A DNA stretch of 64,000 nt from Marchantia polymorpha subsp. ruderalis. Lineage: Eukaryota; Streptophyta; Marchantiopsida; Marchantiales; Marchantiaceae. The stretch covers positions 18,997,501 through 19,061,500 of the forward strand of contig AP031355.1 of the NCBI GenBank assembly GCA_037833965.1, read 5' to 3'. The notes beneath the pieces were generated by a model. That model was not told the DNA's origin. It made no database searches and worked only from the letters and a program-made list of their open reading frames with translations. Shown here piece after piece: positions 11,568 to 23,034 of this stretch; position 1 is the stretch's first letter, and each line of letters opens with the position of its first letter. Made by a program: the position numbers and the translations under genes.

Positions 11568-12950
11568 ATGGTTGTTCGCTTTGTCATTGGACTGCTGCAG
11601 ATCGCAGTTCTTGTTGGAGCTTCAACACAAAATGCCACTGCTTCTCCAGTGTTTGCCGAAGAAAGATGGATGGATGGATGGATGGATGTGTCAAACCAAT
11701 GATTTCCTTATTGCTGTGTTCTGAGACTTTTATGTTGGACCCATTCGGCTCAACTTAGAAGCAACTATGGCTGACCACGATTGGTTTGGGTACCTCTTGT
11801 ACTGCAAAACCCTTTCAAGTGCATAATTTATCTGCGACCGTAATCATTAGAAATGGCGTGTAAACTCTTCGGACGACAAGCCCACCAGTCGTGATGAAAT
11901 GGTCCGAATTTTGGAACACTTGACCCGGAATCAGCTAACACTTATTTTTGAGAAACATGAAATTCTAGTATCTCGTTGATTTTGAGTTGGATCCCAGCAT
12001 TCATATACAGCTTCCTAGAAGGAGCATGTAAAGACACCTGTTTCTGCGTGCTAATATACGAGTAGAATCTCAAAAGTTACAAACCGACTTGACTGGATTG
12101 TAGAAACCATTCCGGATATAAAATTTCTGAATGGGAAATGAAAAGGCTCTCGCCTTCCACAGCTCAGACAGTATCGATGTATCAGGATGTTGACACAGCG
12201 ATGAAAACCTTCATATCATTTTGAGTGGAGGACTGCATGAAGAGGGTAAATTCTGAAGAGCCCAAGTTGGGTGTCTTCGATGGAGGTAAAATCCGCAAAG
12301 CGAGCAGGACCTACAAACTGAAGCCACTCCGTTTTGAGATCACACTAACTTCCATAGTCGGTCAGCATCGTTAAAAGGAATCCCTGTCCAAGAATACCTC
12401 TTTGCACGACCAGAAGGTCAAGAACTCATGCCACCGCCTTTGTGGAAGAGGTGCAGATCGTCACAGATAAGCACAATTGCTACGCCTCCTTAAATGTCAT
12501 TTCCCATACGCCTCGAGGATGCTGGAGCTCAGAATCAAATTCAGAGACCATACGCTGTAGCGGATACACTGGATCTGGTGCGGTTGCGAGCAGCGATCCT
12601 TCTTCCATGGACATGACCTCCGTGAGGGCCTTCTTGGCCCAGACCAGACACCGCCAACCATTGCGAGGAGTGGTTGCAGGCTTCATGCGATGTGGCTTTC
12701 ACCAAGCACTGCGTCCCGATCGGACCGATGTATGCCCGGCTCGTCCGATCGGGCGACAACTTCGGTCTGCTGCTCGCCACACCATCACCTGTCTGAGTCG
12801 TGGTCCGCTGCGGAGGTGGACGATCGACTCCTCTCTCGTTCAACATTCGTGCACTTCAGGCGAGAGTGCCCACGGATCCATCTTCGGAACTGACCTGCCT
12901 CCGCTGATGTTTTATAACCCGCCATTGGAGCCCCACTATCGCACAAAATG
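11568..12950 (+). pseudogene. Decayed transferrin-like gene, second lineage, copy 1
   Basis: Exon 1 (from ATG 11568) encodes a signal peptide followed by QNATASPVFAEE, matching QNATAPPVSAED of the intact genes. The splice donor expected after it is replaced by an ATGG-repeat tract (about 11664-11687). Exon 2 remains at about 11851-11944 (SSDDKPTSRDEMVRILEHL). Exon 3 remains at about 12225-12440, with EDCMKRVNSEEPKLGVFDGG and KIRKAS, then loses frame near the Tyr-ligand strand. Exon 4 remains include TSVRAFLAQT and CDVAFTKHCV. Multiple frameshifts make it non-functional. It differs from copies A-D throughout, so it is an older paralogue, not a recent copy. Confidence 0.8.
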
Positions 12951-13044
12951 AGAAATTTCTCCTCAGTTGAATGAAGGAATTTTTGTTTATGAAATTTGGA
13001 TTTTATGAAATAGTTGTGTTTAAATAATATTTATTCTCAGTAAA

Positions 13045-14040
13045 ATTAGTGTTGCAAAAAATAGTAGTGAATATGTTTTTAGCTCGGTATGACCGGTTTA
13101 TTGTCGTGTGTATTCATGTATTTGGAAATGTAAACTTGCTATGATACCTTGGAGTTTAATGGAACTATAGTAGATGACTTTGAAAGCGTATCATACTATC
13201 TGCTGAAGTGTTTACTCTATCAGTTTATAGCATAGACTCTTTCGATGAATTATATCCTCATTACATAGAAACAGAACTGATGCAATCCGTACAAGAATGA
13301 TCATGTTGGATTAAGTTTTTCAAAGTGGGATTCTCTTGTTAAATTTTAAAATATTTGACCAAGATTGTTTGGATATGGTAAGGGTAACATGATATATTTT
13401 CTATAGTGATGCTATTGGAGCTAGCCTTGTGTTATCGTTTAGATCTTATGTGTATGCCAGCCTTCCCACCCTTCTTGCTACACTGCTCTTGCCTACCACC
13501 TCTTACCTCCAGCATGCAACATATTCATTGTGTAGTTCATCTCGAGTTTGAGCTTTAAGTTCTTGGTAGCATCGCTTCGAGTACAGGTGCAGTAGCTTGA
13601 CAGCGCGCACCAAGCAATCATAACAACGTGAAGACTACATCAAGTGGTTCTGAAAAACTGTAATGTAAATGATTCCCTCATCGATCGAATGAGCTCATAA
13701 ACATGGCTCAAATTTGTTTGCTCCATGCATATCTTTCTGACTTACCAAGCGATCATAGAAATGGTTTTTTGGGAAGAAATCAATACTTCATTTTATAATT
13801 CCGGCCTTCTCACAATGAAAGCTAAACTTACACATCTAAGCTTGACTAGTATATTCAAAACACAACTTCAAAATAATTTGAAGAGAGATTACATTCACTT
13901 CATTCATTGCGACTTTTCAGATCAGCATCGGTTCTAAAAGACCAATCATGTCGGTATTTCTTGAACTTGATATTAGAAGCAAAAATTTTTGCCTTCTATT
14001 ATCAAGTTCAAGAAATTTTTACAGCAAACTCTCAAGTGGA
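13045..14040. other. AT-rich spacer between units A and B
   Basis: No gene, repeat or element is recognised. The left boundary is where similarity to the end of unit C stops. The right boundary is where similarity to the start of unit C begins. Confidence 0.5.
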
Positions 14041-15050
14041 GTAACCTATGACTTTCATGCAATCTTTCAAGTTACAACAAACAACTTCTGAATTACCAAG
14101 CCTTTAGCACTCGATGCGCACTCCCATGATATGACTGGAAAAAGTTAAGTTCGTATCCTGCTTTTTCGGTGTGAGCTTCTTTAATGTGGTTGTTACAATC
14201 TAGAACTTGCCCTCAAAGACTACCTGTACTTAGAACTCTGTACAGGAGTAAATTCAGTTCAATTCAATCAAGACACAATTACACTCAATGAGTTGCATCC
14301 TAGAACCTCTACCATCGAAAAGAGGAATTATCTGTGGGTTCACAGTCTCAGGACCTGGAACCTCAGGGCCAGTGCATGTGTTTCCGCCGAAGCTCAAGAT
14401 CGAAACATGCCGCAAGAGAAAAAAGGAAAAGAAATTCCTTGCTTCTGAATTCAGTTCTAAGTTTAGTACTGACTATGATTGAGCATTCGAAACTTAGAAT
14501 GACTCGTCCAGCGTGGTGGACGTCCGCAGAATGTCAATAAGAGGATATCTGATTTGAATGATGCATTCTTTAGAAAGTTGATTATCAGGCTGAGGTTTCC
14601 TCGCACTCACTCGATTTCTTGTCACCTGTCGGATTCAGAGATGAGAGAAGTAGCAAAGAGAATTTGCTCGCAGCTCCTTGTGCGCTTAATATTCCCGATG
14701 GTGTCAGAGGCGAAGGGCGGGGGCACGTATGATGACATCTGAAACCTCGAAGGCACGCGGCGACCTGCGAGACATGCGGCGGGCTCGCGTCCGGGCATGG
14801 CTCACACCGGCGAACTGCAGCATGTCCCACCAAGGCGTGTGCCCCACACGGTCGGCACAGCTCTATCCAATACCGAGATACCACGTGAGCCCAGGGCAAT
14901 GCGGGCGCTTACGCCGCACAGGCGTCCGATCCAGAGGGAGGCGAGATCGAGTCACCGTCCGAAGTCAACGGGGAGGGGGATTCTAATCTGCACACCAAGC
15001 AGCGCATCGCTCCAGTTCCCCGCAGCTGCATCTTCTCGTCGGCTTCTTGC

Positions 15051-16055
15051 ACGGCAGGCTAGATAAACCCCGACCGTATGCCTGTGGGCTGACGGCATAC
15101 GGTCACCGTCGTGACGGTCTCTCCTTTGTCACCGTCGCGTGAAGAACTCACCCGTCCAGCTCGCACCCTCTAGAAGTCGAGCGCGCATCCTCTAGAAGCC
15201 GTTCGATGCATTTGCTCAACATGACCTTCGATTCTCAGCGCTTTACCGCTGGCTGCTCCGTAGCTGCTTTGTCGATTAGAGGGTTTAGGCTTCACAAGAT
15301 TAGAATTCATGCACCCAGGTAGGGGGATCATTCCTCAGACACGGCAGTCACTTCTGATAATAAGGATTCCACGGAATAATGAGGAAAGTAAGCACCATCC
15401 CTGTGATCGAGACCTAGACATGCACGAGTATTATGCAATCACGTCTTGAAATCGACTCGTCCTGTTCATAAACGCGATTAGATCGTGTTCAGGGACTAGC
15501 TGCCTACAGCTCCGTAGCTGACATTGTGCTCGAAATGTTTCAGCTTTACAGGACTAAAATTCATCCTGCCAGCTTCTGGTAAATTTCCATGGCCACGACA
15601 ATAACTCCCGCAGATACACAGCAAGTCTGCCGTCACGGGAGAACACGTTTACTTTGGGGTCGAAGTCATTCCTAAGACCCCGAAGAGAACATTTTTGATT
15701 CTTGTTAATTTAGATGGGATGGTGCTCCACTGAAGGATTGTTCGGATTTCTTTAGAATTATTTGGCGTGTATAGTCGATTTGGGCTTAGTTGAAGGTTTG
15801 AGCTGATGGCGAGCTGAAGATCCAAGACTCTGAGCCCCGCACGAAGGCTCTTGGCGCGCACACCGTATGGGTTTAGCCTGATCCGCCATCACCAATCGCA
15901 AAGTGCTTTCCAAGAAATGCGAGACGAAAATTTCCTCCGGTCTCGTCTCGAAAACCCCAGTGACGGTGAAACCCCTGGATGACGGTGACACACGAACGGT
16001 GTACGTATACCGTCAACCCGCGAGGTATACGGTCGGGGTTGATCTAGCCAAAAAT
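15051..16055. mobile_element. Non-autonomous DNA transposon, 1005 bp, with TIRs and 8-bp target duplication
   Basis: The element is flanked by CTTCTTGC at 15043-15050 and again at 16056-16063. Units C and D have a single CTTCTTGC at the same place, giving two empty sites. Both ends carry an inverted repeat of roughly 50 bp: GGCTAGATAAACCCCGACCG on the left and, reverse-complemented, GGCTAGATCAACCCCGACCG on the right, beginning 6 bp inside each target duplication. Each terminal repeat itself folds back (GACCGTATGCC with GGCATACGGTC on the left). No transposase frame is present. An 8-bp duplication suits the hAT superfamily, but the tips do not show a clear hAT consensus, so the superfamily is tentative. 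Confidence 0.88.
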
Positions 16056-16847
16056 CTTCTTGCCTCCCCGCTTCCCAACCAGATTGAAGTCCCAGTTTCT
16101 TACCCAGCAGAGGTCCTTGCCAGTGATAAATGGCTTCAGATCGTATAAATTAAAAGGCTACTGCCCATTACGTTGACCCATCATCAAATATCAAATATCA
16201 TTAATATTATTATCACCGAATTCCGTTGACATTGCAGACCAGAATTCCTTGAAATTAGAAGAAGTTTATTACCGGATAAGAGAGGACTCGTGAACTTTGT
16301 GAAAGCCAGAACCAAAATAAGTTCAAAACTTCTTGGAGCTGGAATCGTGGAATCGATTCTTCGATCACCGACGCAGTTTTGCATCTGGAAGTGGAAGTTG
16401 AACGATGCCGGAGTGGTACTTGCCATTGCCGACCAGATTGTGTTCTCCACGAGCATCTAAATGTAGATAAGTTTTTGTTCGAATCAGTGCGTTTGCAACC
16501 GAGATGCCAGCTCCCAGTCCAGATCTGGCCGTCTAATTACAGCTCGACTGGTCAAGGATGAGGGCGTTTCGACCGGCTGTTGTTTTACCCCGAGTTAATA
16601 TCATCGTTCGGCGTTCAGATCCAGTGACGTGCGGCTGATGTGCAAAGTTCAATGGAGAAGTTGACTGTGTTGAAGCAAGCCCCGGGGAACGAGCTGGTGC
16701 TGTGCTAAAAATATGAAAGTTACTGTGACGAAGGATGCGCATCTCGCGGCCCCGGGGAGGCAAAGCTCCTCTGAGGAATCCTTTATTAAGCCCGCTGCGG
16801 TCTTCAATCCCAGACCCCAGAGCTGACTCTCCTCATCATTGTCGGTT

Positions 16848-16949
16848 GTACTTCCTGTACCTTGAGTACCATCCGTACTCTGCTACTCATCCGACAAAGT
16901 ACAGGTGCAACTCGTTTTTCGTAGGGGTCCTCCCATCCTCGACTGGTAC
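16848..16949. promoter_or_regulatory. GTAC cluster upstream of transferrin gene B
   Basis: Six GTAC motifs lie at 16848, 16857, 16866, 16875, 16899 and 16946, about 450-550 bp before the start codon. By chance one GTAC is expected per 256 bp. GTAC is the core recognised by SBP-domain factors (CRR1 in Chlamydomonas, SPL7 in Arabidopsis), which govern copper and, in algae, part of the iron-related response. Binding here is inferred from the motif only. Confidence 0.4.
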
Positions 16950-17393
16950 CTTCTCTAGGTGAGCCTACGCTCAGTAGTGCTCTTAGGATTGTCATCCATT
17001 CCGCGCGGTGTGAATCTGTTACAGTGACTGCATTATACAACAACAGGGAGTACGGACCAGGATTTGATACTACTCCGCAGGAAATGTAGAAATATTAGCC
17101 CGAAGACTTAGAGCCCTGTTTGGAATTTTGTCTGAACTGTGCGTCTGGTACGTTCACGGGTCTAGCTCGAGTTTGAAATTATTCATAGTAATGGCCTGCA
17201 ATCATCTGGAAAAGGAGACAGACATCGCTATGCTCGCATGACTTTGTTCGGTCATCGAAAGGCGTTCCGAACTGGTCCAATGCCTGCAGTTAAATATGTT
17301 GCAGTTTTCAGAGCCGCGAAGACCTGATGTGTTGTCTTTCTCGTGATTCTTTGCAGCAAACCAGCTGCAAGGCGAATCTGCCCAGTCTTGGAG

Positions 17394-19234
17394 ATGGCGA
17401 GTCGTACGTTGCTCAGCGTTTTGTTGTTTGCACTGTTCGTGAGTGCCGCAGCGCAAAATGCCACTGCCCCACCGGTCTCAGCTGAAGATGAAGGTACGAC
17501 ATACGACTCATGACCCCTAGCGGATTTACAGCCACTTTCATCTCCTAGCGAATCTGATGCCGTCTGTTTAGCTTCTACATTCTGCTCCTTCAGACTCAGA
17601 ACCGCAACATCATCTTTTATGCCATTTCTGTTTCTTGCTTCGATGTGTTCTGTCCAATCGAGACTACTGGCCGGTCATCGATCCCAGCTACAAGGATTCC
17701 GCAGTGCTACATTTCAATCACGTCAGATTTCTAAGATTGCATCCGTCGCTCTTTCAGATTGGGGTTGGTGTGTGACGACCGAAGGCGACAATCCGACATG
17801 CCAATCATTGATCACAATCTTGGCAGACCTCGACCCAGAAGCAGCCCACAAGTACTCCTGGTAAGCTAGTGCGACTACCGATCGTGTTCTCGTTTTCATT
17901 GATCTTAACGAATCGTGGGACGAACATGTTCGCTCACATGGATTCCAAAGCCATGAGTGTTGGATTCAAAAGGCAATGCTCATGAATGAATAGAATGAAA
18001 GGCAGGTCAATGTGACGCATTTGGGCCCCAGTTCGGAGGGTGGATTCCCTTTGCCACGGTGTGCCCGAAAGTGGCTGACTGGAGTGAGCGTGCATGAAAA
18101 TGTGCAGCATCGTAGGGGACGGAGCTGAGGACTGCATGAAGAAGATCAACAATGGAGACGCGAAATTCGGAGTGTTCGACGGAGGAAACATCCGCAAGGC
18201 GAGCAACACGTACAATCTGAAGCCAATCCGCATTGAGATCACCGGAACCTCGACCGACAGATACTTCTCGGTGGGTGTGGTGAAGAAGGACAACTGCCCC
18301 AGAAACATCAACGACCTCAAGGGCAAGCGCACTTGCCACAGCGGATACGGAAGAGCGGCAGGATGGACCATCCCCATCACGTACCTCGTCGACAGCAAAA
18401 TCATTCCCGTCGTCACATCGTAAGTTGTCAATCGTAAGATGTGCATCGATTTGCATATTTTGTGTGGACCCATCGATTACTGCAGCTCTGCTCGTGTCAG
18501 ATGTGACAGACCATTATTGATTGATTGTGTCGTGCAGAGGCCCCGCTCAGAACGACATCGAGTCCGTGAAGGCATTCTTCTCCAAGACCTGCGCAGCATC
18601 GAACGATCAGACCAAGGCCGTGTGCTCGGCCTGCAAGACCACGACCGGGTGCACGCAGGAGGACATCTACTACGACTACGAGGGAGCGTTCCGCGGCGTG
18701 GTCGAGGACTCGTGCGACATCGCCTTCACCAAGCACAGCATCCCGATCGATTACGCATCTAACGGCCAGTACGCGCAGACCGGGTGGACTGGGTTGGGCC
18801 CGGCCTCCGACTACGCGCTCCTGTGCCCGACGCCGTTGAACGGGGCGTTCTGCACTGACGTGGCCAACTACGCCGACTGCAACTTCGGCAACGCCCCGCC
18901 GCACACCATCTTCGTCGCCAGCGACTGGCCCGCCGTCGAGGTGCAGGAGTTCCAGGCCGTGCTCGACGCCGCCAACAACGACCCCGCCTTCAACGCGCTC
19001 CTCTTCCAGGGCAAGAACACGGCCGGCTCCATCTTCGTCTCCGACGCCACCAAGACGTTGGCGTACTCCGGCACCGTCGACGCGCTGGTCGCCCCCATCG
19101 AGAAGGCCGCCACCTCGCTCGAGGCCATCAACGCCGCCAAGCCTCCCGCCGGTGCCGCCGCCGGCCTCCTGCCCTCGCTCCTCGGCGTCGTGGCTGCTGC
19201 CACCTCCGGCCTCGTCTTGGCCGCTGCTCTCTAG
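17394..19234 (+). CDS. Single-lobe transferrin-like protein, GPI-anchored (copy B)
   Basis: Exons 17394-17493, 17758-17860, 18108-18419 and 18538-19234 (GT-AG; 1212 nt including stop) give 403 residues. Residues 1-20 are a signal peptide (MASRTLLSVLLFALFVSAAA) followed by an N-glycosylation sequon (NAT). Residues 35-350 form one transferrin lobe. Iron ligands by family alignment are Asp92 (VFDGGNIRKAS), Tyr120 (DRYFSVGVVKK), Tyr219 (YYDYEGAF) and His294 (APPHTIF). The anion site is Ser146/Arg150 in CHSGYGRAAGW; human N-lobe has Thr and Arg. Cysteines are plentiful, as expected of a secreted protein. The last ~27 residues are hydrophobic after a Gly/Ala-rich stretch, with nothing beyond: a GPI-attachment signal. 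Animal transferrins are mostly two-lobed (~700 residues); this has one. The likely role is Fe(III) binding or uptake at the cell surface. Exon 4 is very GC-rich at third positions. A possible leader intron ends at the cag before CAAACC (about 17357). Confidence 0.92.
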
Positions 19235-20076
19235 ACATGAGGATTGCCGTGATTGCTTCGGCCCGTGAGATCTCTACTATATGCATTCTTTCGATAGCGT
19301 TTTGAAGTGCTGAGTTTTCAAGTTTTACGATTCCGGGTGACCATCAGGGCCATCTGTCGTCTACATATAGTCGTCTCGTGTGGCCTCGGATCCCGTAAAG
19401 ATGTGATTTAGGCTGGCTTGTGGAATACTTTCACAAGTCCAAACAAGGACCCGAAGGCGAATTGCACGTCTGCATCATTCTTTACAGTTATCTGTATGTG
19501 CATATAGAAACAATACCAAAACAACCAGGCAGAAGAGTTAGGATTTCTGCAATTGTAAAGTTCTGCTGCTACCATCTTCAAATAAGATTTTCAGACCATT
19601 CTTTTCACTTGACTTTTGTTGGAGTTTCACAGAACACCATGTAATACAATTTCTCGTGTCATGAATGGGTGAACATTTCCCACTACATTTATAACGTATG
19701 ATTCTTCCTAATTTGTTTTTGGGAGCTTTGGTTACATTGGTATTGTTGCACAGTGTAAGATAATACTTTGACGGGGGAGGAGTATCGTGTTTATGAAGGC
19801 ACGAGTGCTATCTGAAAACGATGGCTGAAGTATGTTTAGTACGGCTGCTCTACACTGCACCAGTATGGATACTGGGCATAGCTCTGAACACTATTAAATG
19901 AACGAATGGTGAAACTCCCTAATTTAGATCCACAGAGGCATAAGCTGCGGAAAGAAATTGCAGGGTTCTAAAATTTGAGGGAAGAGCATCATCTTCATAT
20001 CTAGAGGACTCTACACCTCGTACCGTGGATTCAGTTTTTCACTTGCTCATCCATGATAATCACAATTGAGCGCTTA

Positions 20077-20903
20077 TCATTTATTAGTAGTCGGCCCGGA
20101 ACCATACACAGCTGTGAACACATTGCGGTCATAATCGCCACCAACGCAGTCCGCAAATGCCCTGTACACGCCCACAGCGACGAGAAATTTGATCACCTTG
20201 AGGCTGGAAATACGGCATTCCAAGTCCCTGTGTGTGCTTTGAACTCAGCCTCGTTTTCAATGTCCGGCCGGCAGGAGCACGGCAGAGTAGGTCCACGAGT
20301 TTATCTCCAATGCGAGATTGGAGAGCACACGCGACGGCGTACTGTCGGAGCATGCTCAGCTGCAGCATCAGCCTGCATGCCTCTCAAGGCGCGTGCCCGA
20401 CACGAACGGCGAGTACAAACACAGCACGAGGACCTGGTATTAAGCTCGGATCCTTGTGTCTGACACAGGAAACCATTCATTGATGGCAGCTAAGCTTTCC
20501 CATCTTCGCCTAAGTCAACAGGCGGAAGCCACTCGCAATTGTGTTTGATTCCGAAAAAAACATTAGGAACGCGGGCCAAGGTAAGGATAAGTTGAGGATA
20601 AGTTGCAACTTTCGTTAGCTATGACGTCAGAGTGACGAACCGCAGTACGGTCGGATAGTAAGGACAATGTAATCTATTCTCATATTGGTGGACTGGATGA
20701 ATGAGTTTGAGAAAGGCTCCACAATAATCTGGACATTGTGATTTGCCCGGCGCTCCGATTGAGTGAAGTGCCCTTGCGGTGGCAATGTCGATGTTATTGC
20801 TTTTACCGAAAGGGTTGAAGTCGTCTCTCGACCAAACAACAATAGTTCGCAATGTATGAGTTGTATCTGGGGCTGAAATAGGACGAAGCTCTCGTCCTAT
20901 TTC
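20077..20903 (-). pseudogene. Unrecognised minus-strand coding relic (unit B)
   Basis: This is the counterpart of the relic at 10545-11360. The end reads VIKFLVAVGVYRAFADC, GGDYDRNVFTAVYG, then GSGPTTNK and a stop, because one base is missing relative to unit A. A second one-base loss near 20223-20232 breaks the join to the preceding stretch. Upstream the VVWSRDDFNPFGKSNNID stretch is present, with an extra base before its C-terminal half. The 12-bp inverted repeat at the edge (20875-20903) is conserved. Function unknown. Confidence 0.4.
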
Positions 20904-21110
20904 TCACCCGAACCCTTGCCTCCGAAATTATGGTGCCAGTAAGGAACACGATTTGTCTTATTGACTGGGCTAGCCTTTATAAGCATTGTCCTCCTGGAAG
21001 ACCAGATTCCTCTGAGTCAAAGGCCTCGCTGGAGAGGCGTTGTCTTGGGCTCGAACTTGCGGGTGGGACCGACTCAGGGGGAGGCAGATTATGTCCTGCA
21101 GAAGGAAATC

Positions 21111-22332
21111 ATGGTTGTGCGCTTAGTCATTGGACTGCTGCAGATCGCAGTTCTTGTTGGAGCTTCAACACAAAATGCCACTGCTTCTCCAGTGTTTGCC
21201 GAAGAAAGATGGATGGATGGATGGATGTGTTACACTAATGATTTACTTATTGCTGTGTTCTGAGACTGTTCTGTTGGACCCATTCGGCTCCACTAAGAAG
21301 CAACTATGGCTGATCACGATTCGTCTGGGTACCTCTTGTACTGCATAATTTATTTGCGACCGTAATTATTAGAAATGGTGTGTAACCTCTTCGGACGACA
21401 AGCCCACCAGTCGTGATGAAATGGTCCGAATTTTGGAACACTTGACCCGGAATCAGCTAACACCTATTCATTCTTGAGAAACATGAAATTCTAGTATCTC
21501 GCTGATTTTGAGTTGGATCCCAGCATCCATATTCAGCTTACTAGAAGGAGCATGTAAATGCACCTGTTTCTGCGTGCTAGTATACGAGTAGAATCTCAAA
21601 AGTTACAAACCGACTTGACAGGATTATAGAAATCATTTCGAATATAAAATTTCTGAATGGAAAATCTGGCTGTGAATTGAAAAGGCTCTCGCCTTCCACA
21701 GGTCAGACAGTATCGATGTATTAGGATGTTGACTCAGCGATGAACACCATCATTGAATTTTGAGTGGAGGGCTACATGAAGAGCGTCCATTCTGAAGAGC
21801 CCAAGTTGGGTGTCTTCGATGGAGGTAAAATCCGCAAAGCGAGCAGGACCTACAAACTGAAGCCACTCCGTTTTGAGATCACACTAACTTCCATAGTCGG
21901 CATCGTTAAAAGGAATCCTCGTCCAAGAATACCTCTTTCCACGACCAGAAGGGCAAGAACTCATGCCACCGCCTTTGTGGAAGAGGTGCAGATCGTCACA
22001 GATAAGCACAATTGCTACGCCTCCTTAAATGTCATTTCCCACACGCCTCGAGGATGCTGGAGCTCAGAATCAAATTCAGAGACTATATGCTGTAGCGGAT
22101 ACACTGGATCTGATGCGGTTGCGAGCAGCGATCCTTCTTACATGGACATGACCTCCGTGAGGACCTTCTTGGCCCATACCAGACACCGCCAACCAATGCG
22201 AGGAGTGGTTGTAGGCCTCATGCGATGTGGCTTTCACCAAGCGCAGCATCCCGATCGGACTGATGTATGCCCGGCTCGTCCGATCGGCCACAACTTCGGT
22301 CTTCTGCTCCCCACAGCATCATCTGTTTGAGG
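21111..22332 (+). pseudogene. Decayed transferrin-like gene, second lineage, copy 2
   Basis: The signal-peptide exon starts at 21111 (MVVRLVIGLLQIAVLV, then QNATASPVFAEE) and again runs into an ATGG tract instead of a splice donor. Exon 2 remains are at about 21371-21463. Exon 3 remains are at about 21765-21980, where ATG 21774 opens MKSVHSEEPKLGVFDGGKIR; exon 4 remains run to about 22300. Frame is lost after the Tyr-ligand strand, where the other lineage has SVGVVKK. Similarity to copies 1 and 3 stops near 22332, next to the DNA carrying the Harbinger remains, so the 3' end appears to have been replaced or deleted. Confidence 0.8.
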
Positions 22333-23030
22333 GCCAAGCCACACAACGGGCAGTCGGCACTTACCTCCTCGCTAGTAGATAAGGGAATCTTCTTAGTACT
22401 CACTCGTTCACCTGGAAATAACCCCTCATGGTACCACACGGCCGGCAATTATGGAATGGAAAGTGCTTGCAAACGGACACCTATCGAGAAGAAGAGCAAA
22501 CAGGCACTTTACAATTTTTTTCATCTTTATTTCCAAAAGGCTTTCCTATCCTAAACTTCAGTGCTTATTTTCTGTCACTTTTACATTAGACTCTTGGATC
22601 CTAAACCCTAGTTATTCAATTCCATGTGTTTTTTATCAAAGTATTTAATCTTCATTTTCTTTACTTACATTGTAACAATAAACAATGACGAATACATTCT
22701 TAAATTTTTTTTCTTTTATTGCAATTCACACTATTTTGCACGATGGAATGTGTTCATAGAGATGAAAGTATCATTTTCATATTGCATTGGTAACAAACGT
22801 ATTGCATGTCGATTATGGTGCAAAGATTCATGCTTTGGAGAGTGATTAGGTCTCGAGGTTTATATGGGCCCATGATATAGGGTTGGGGTAACTCGGGTTT
22901 TTTGACCTAAACTTACTCGGATCATTCAATGCGAGGGAGTTCAAAAGTCGCATGCGGATGGATGTTTTCACATTTGAGTTATTGTGTTCCACTCTTGCGC
23001 CTTCATTGCAAAAACACAATACTGACATGC
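22333..23030. other. Sequence unique to the B-C junction, no gene seen
   Basis: AT-rich DNA between the truncated pseudogene and the Harbinger transposase remains. It has no counterpart at the ends of units A or C, so it may be the terminal part of the inserted element. I could not find convincing inverted termini. Confidence 0.4.
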
Positions 23031-23034
23031 GGTC

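Larger units (their letters stand above)
9870..13045. repeat. Unit A: 3' part of the array repeat
   Basis: From the ggcttgtggaatactgtcac stretch near 9908 the sequence matches the 3' halves of units B (from about 19411) and C (from about 31483), with small indels, up to about 13045. It contains the minus-strand relic and the decayed second transferrin lineage. The 5' flank of copy A does not match the 5' flanks of the other units, so copy A is either the oldest member or was joined separately. Confidence 0.8.
14040..22332. repeat. Unit B of the transferrin array
   Basis: The unit starts near 14040 (shared with unit C at about 27080) and ends near 22332, where its decayed transferrin copy loses similarity to the other two. 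Layout: a GC-rich 5' block (14560-15000, also at 27590-28015 and 37050-37480), an element insertion (15051-16055), promoter region, intact gene, minus-strand relic, decayed second-lineage gene. The GC-rich block has weak resemblance on the minus strand to the mid-unit relic, with peptides ending PVDFG versus PPVDLG. Confidence 0.85.

Noticed and set aside
14729..14986. Arg-rich plus-strand frame of 85 codons repeated at 27751 and 37212
   Set aside because: Conserved only as part of the duplicated units; no motif, and frameshifts among neighbouring frames. Treated as part of the GC-rich block.
17934..18473. Long hydrophobic or mixed frames on the minus strand opposite exon 3 of copies B, C and D (also 29744-30502 and 39430-39968)
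   Set aside because: They mirror the conserved transferrin exon, have no motif of their own, and recur only because the exon is triplicated.
18497..19203. Ala/Val/Arg-rich minus frames and Arg/Pro-rich plus frames over exon 4 (and its counterparts in copies C and D)
   Set aside because: GC-rich third positions remove stops from the other frames. The plus frame of exon 4 carries all the family motifs.
17394..19234. Reading the family as a bacterial periplasmic binding protein acquired by transfer
   Set aside because: Introns, signal peptide, cysteine pattern and the CHSGYGRAAGW / DYEGAF / APPHT motifs fit eukaryotic transferrins better.
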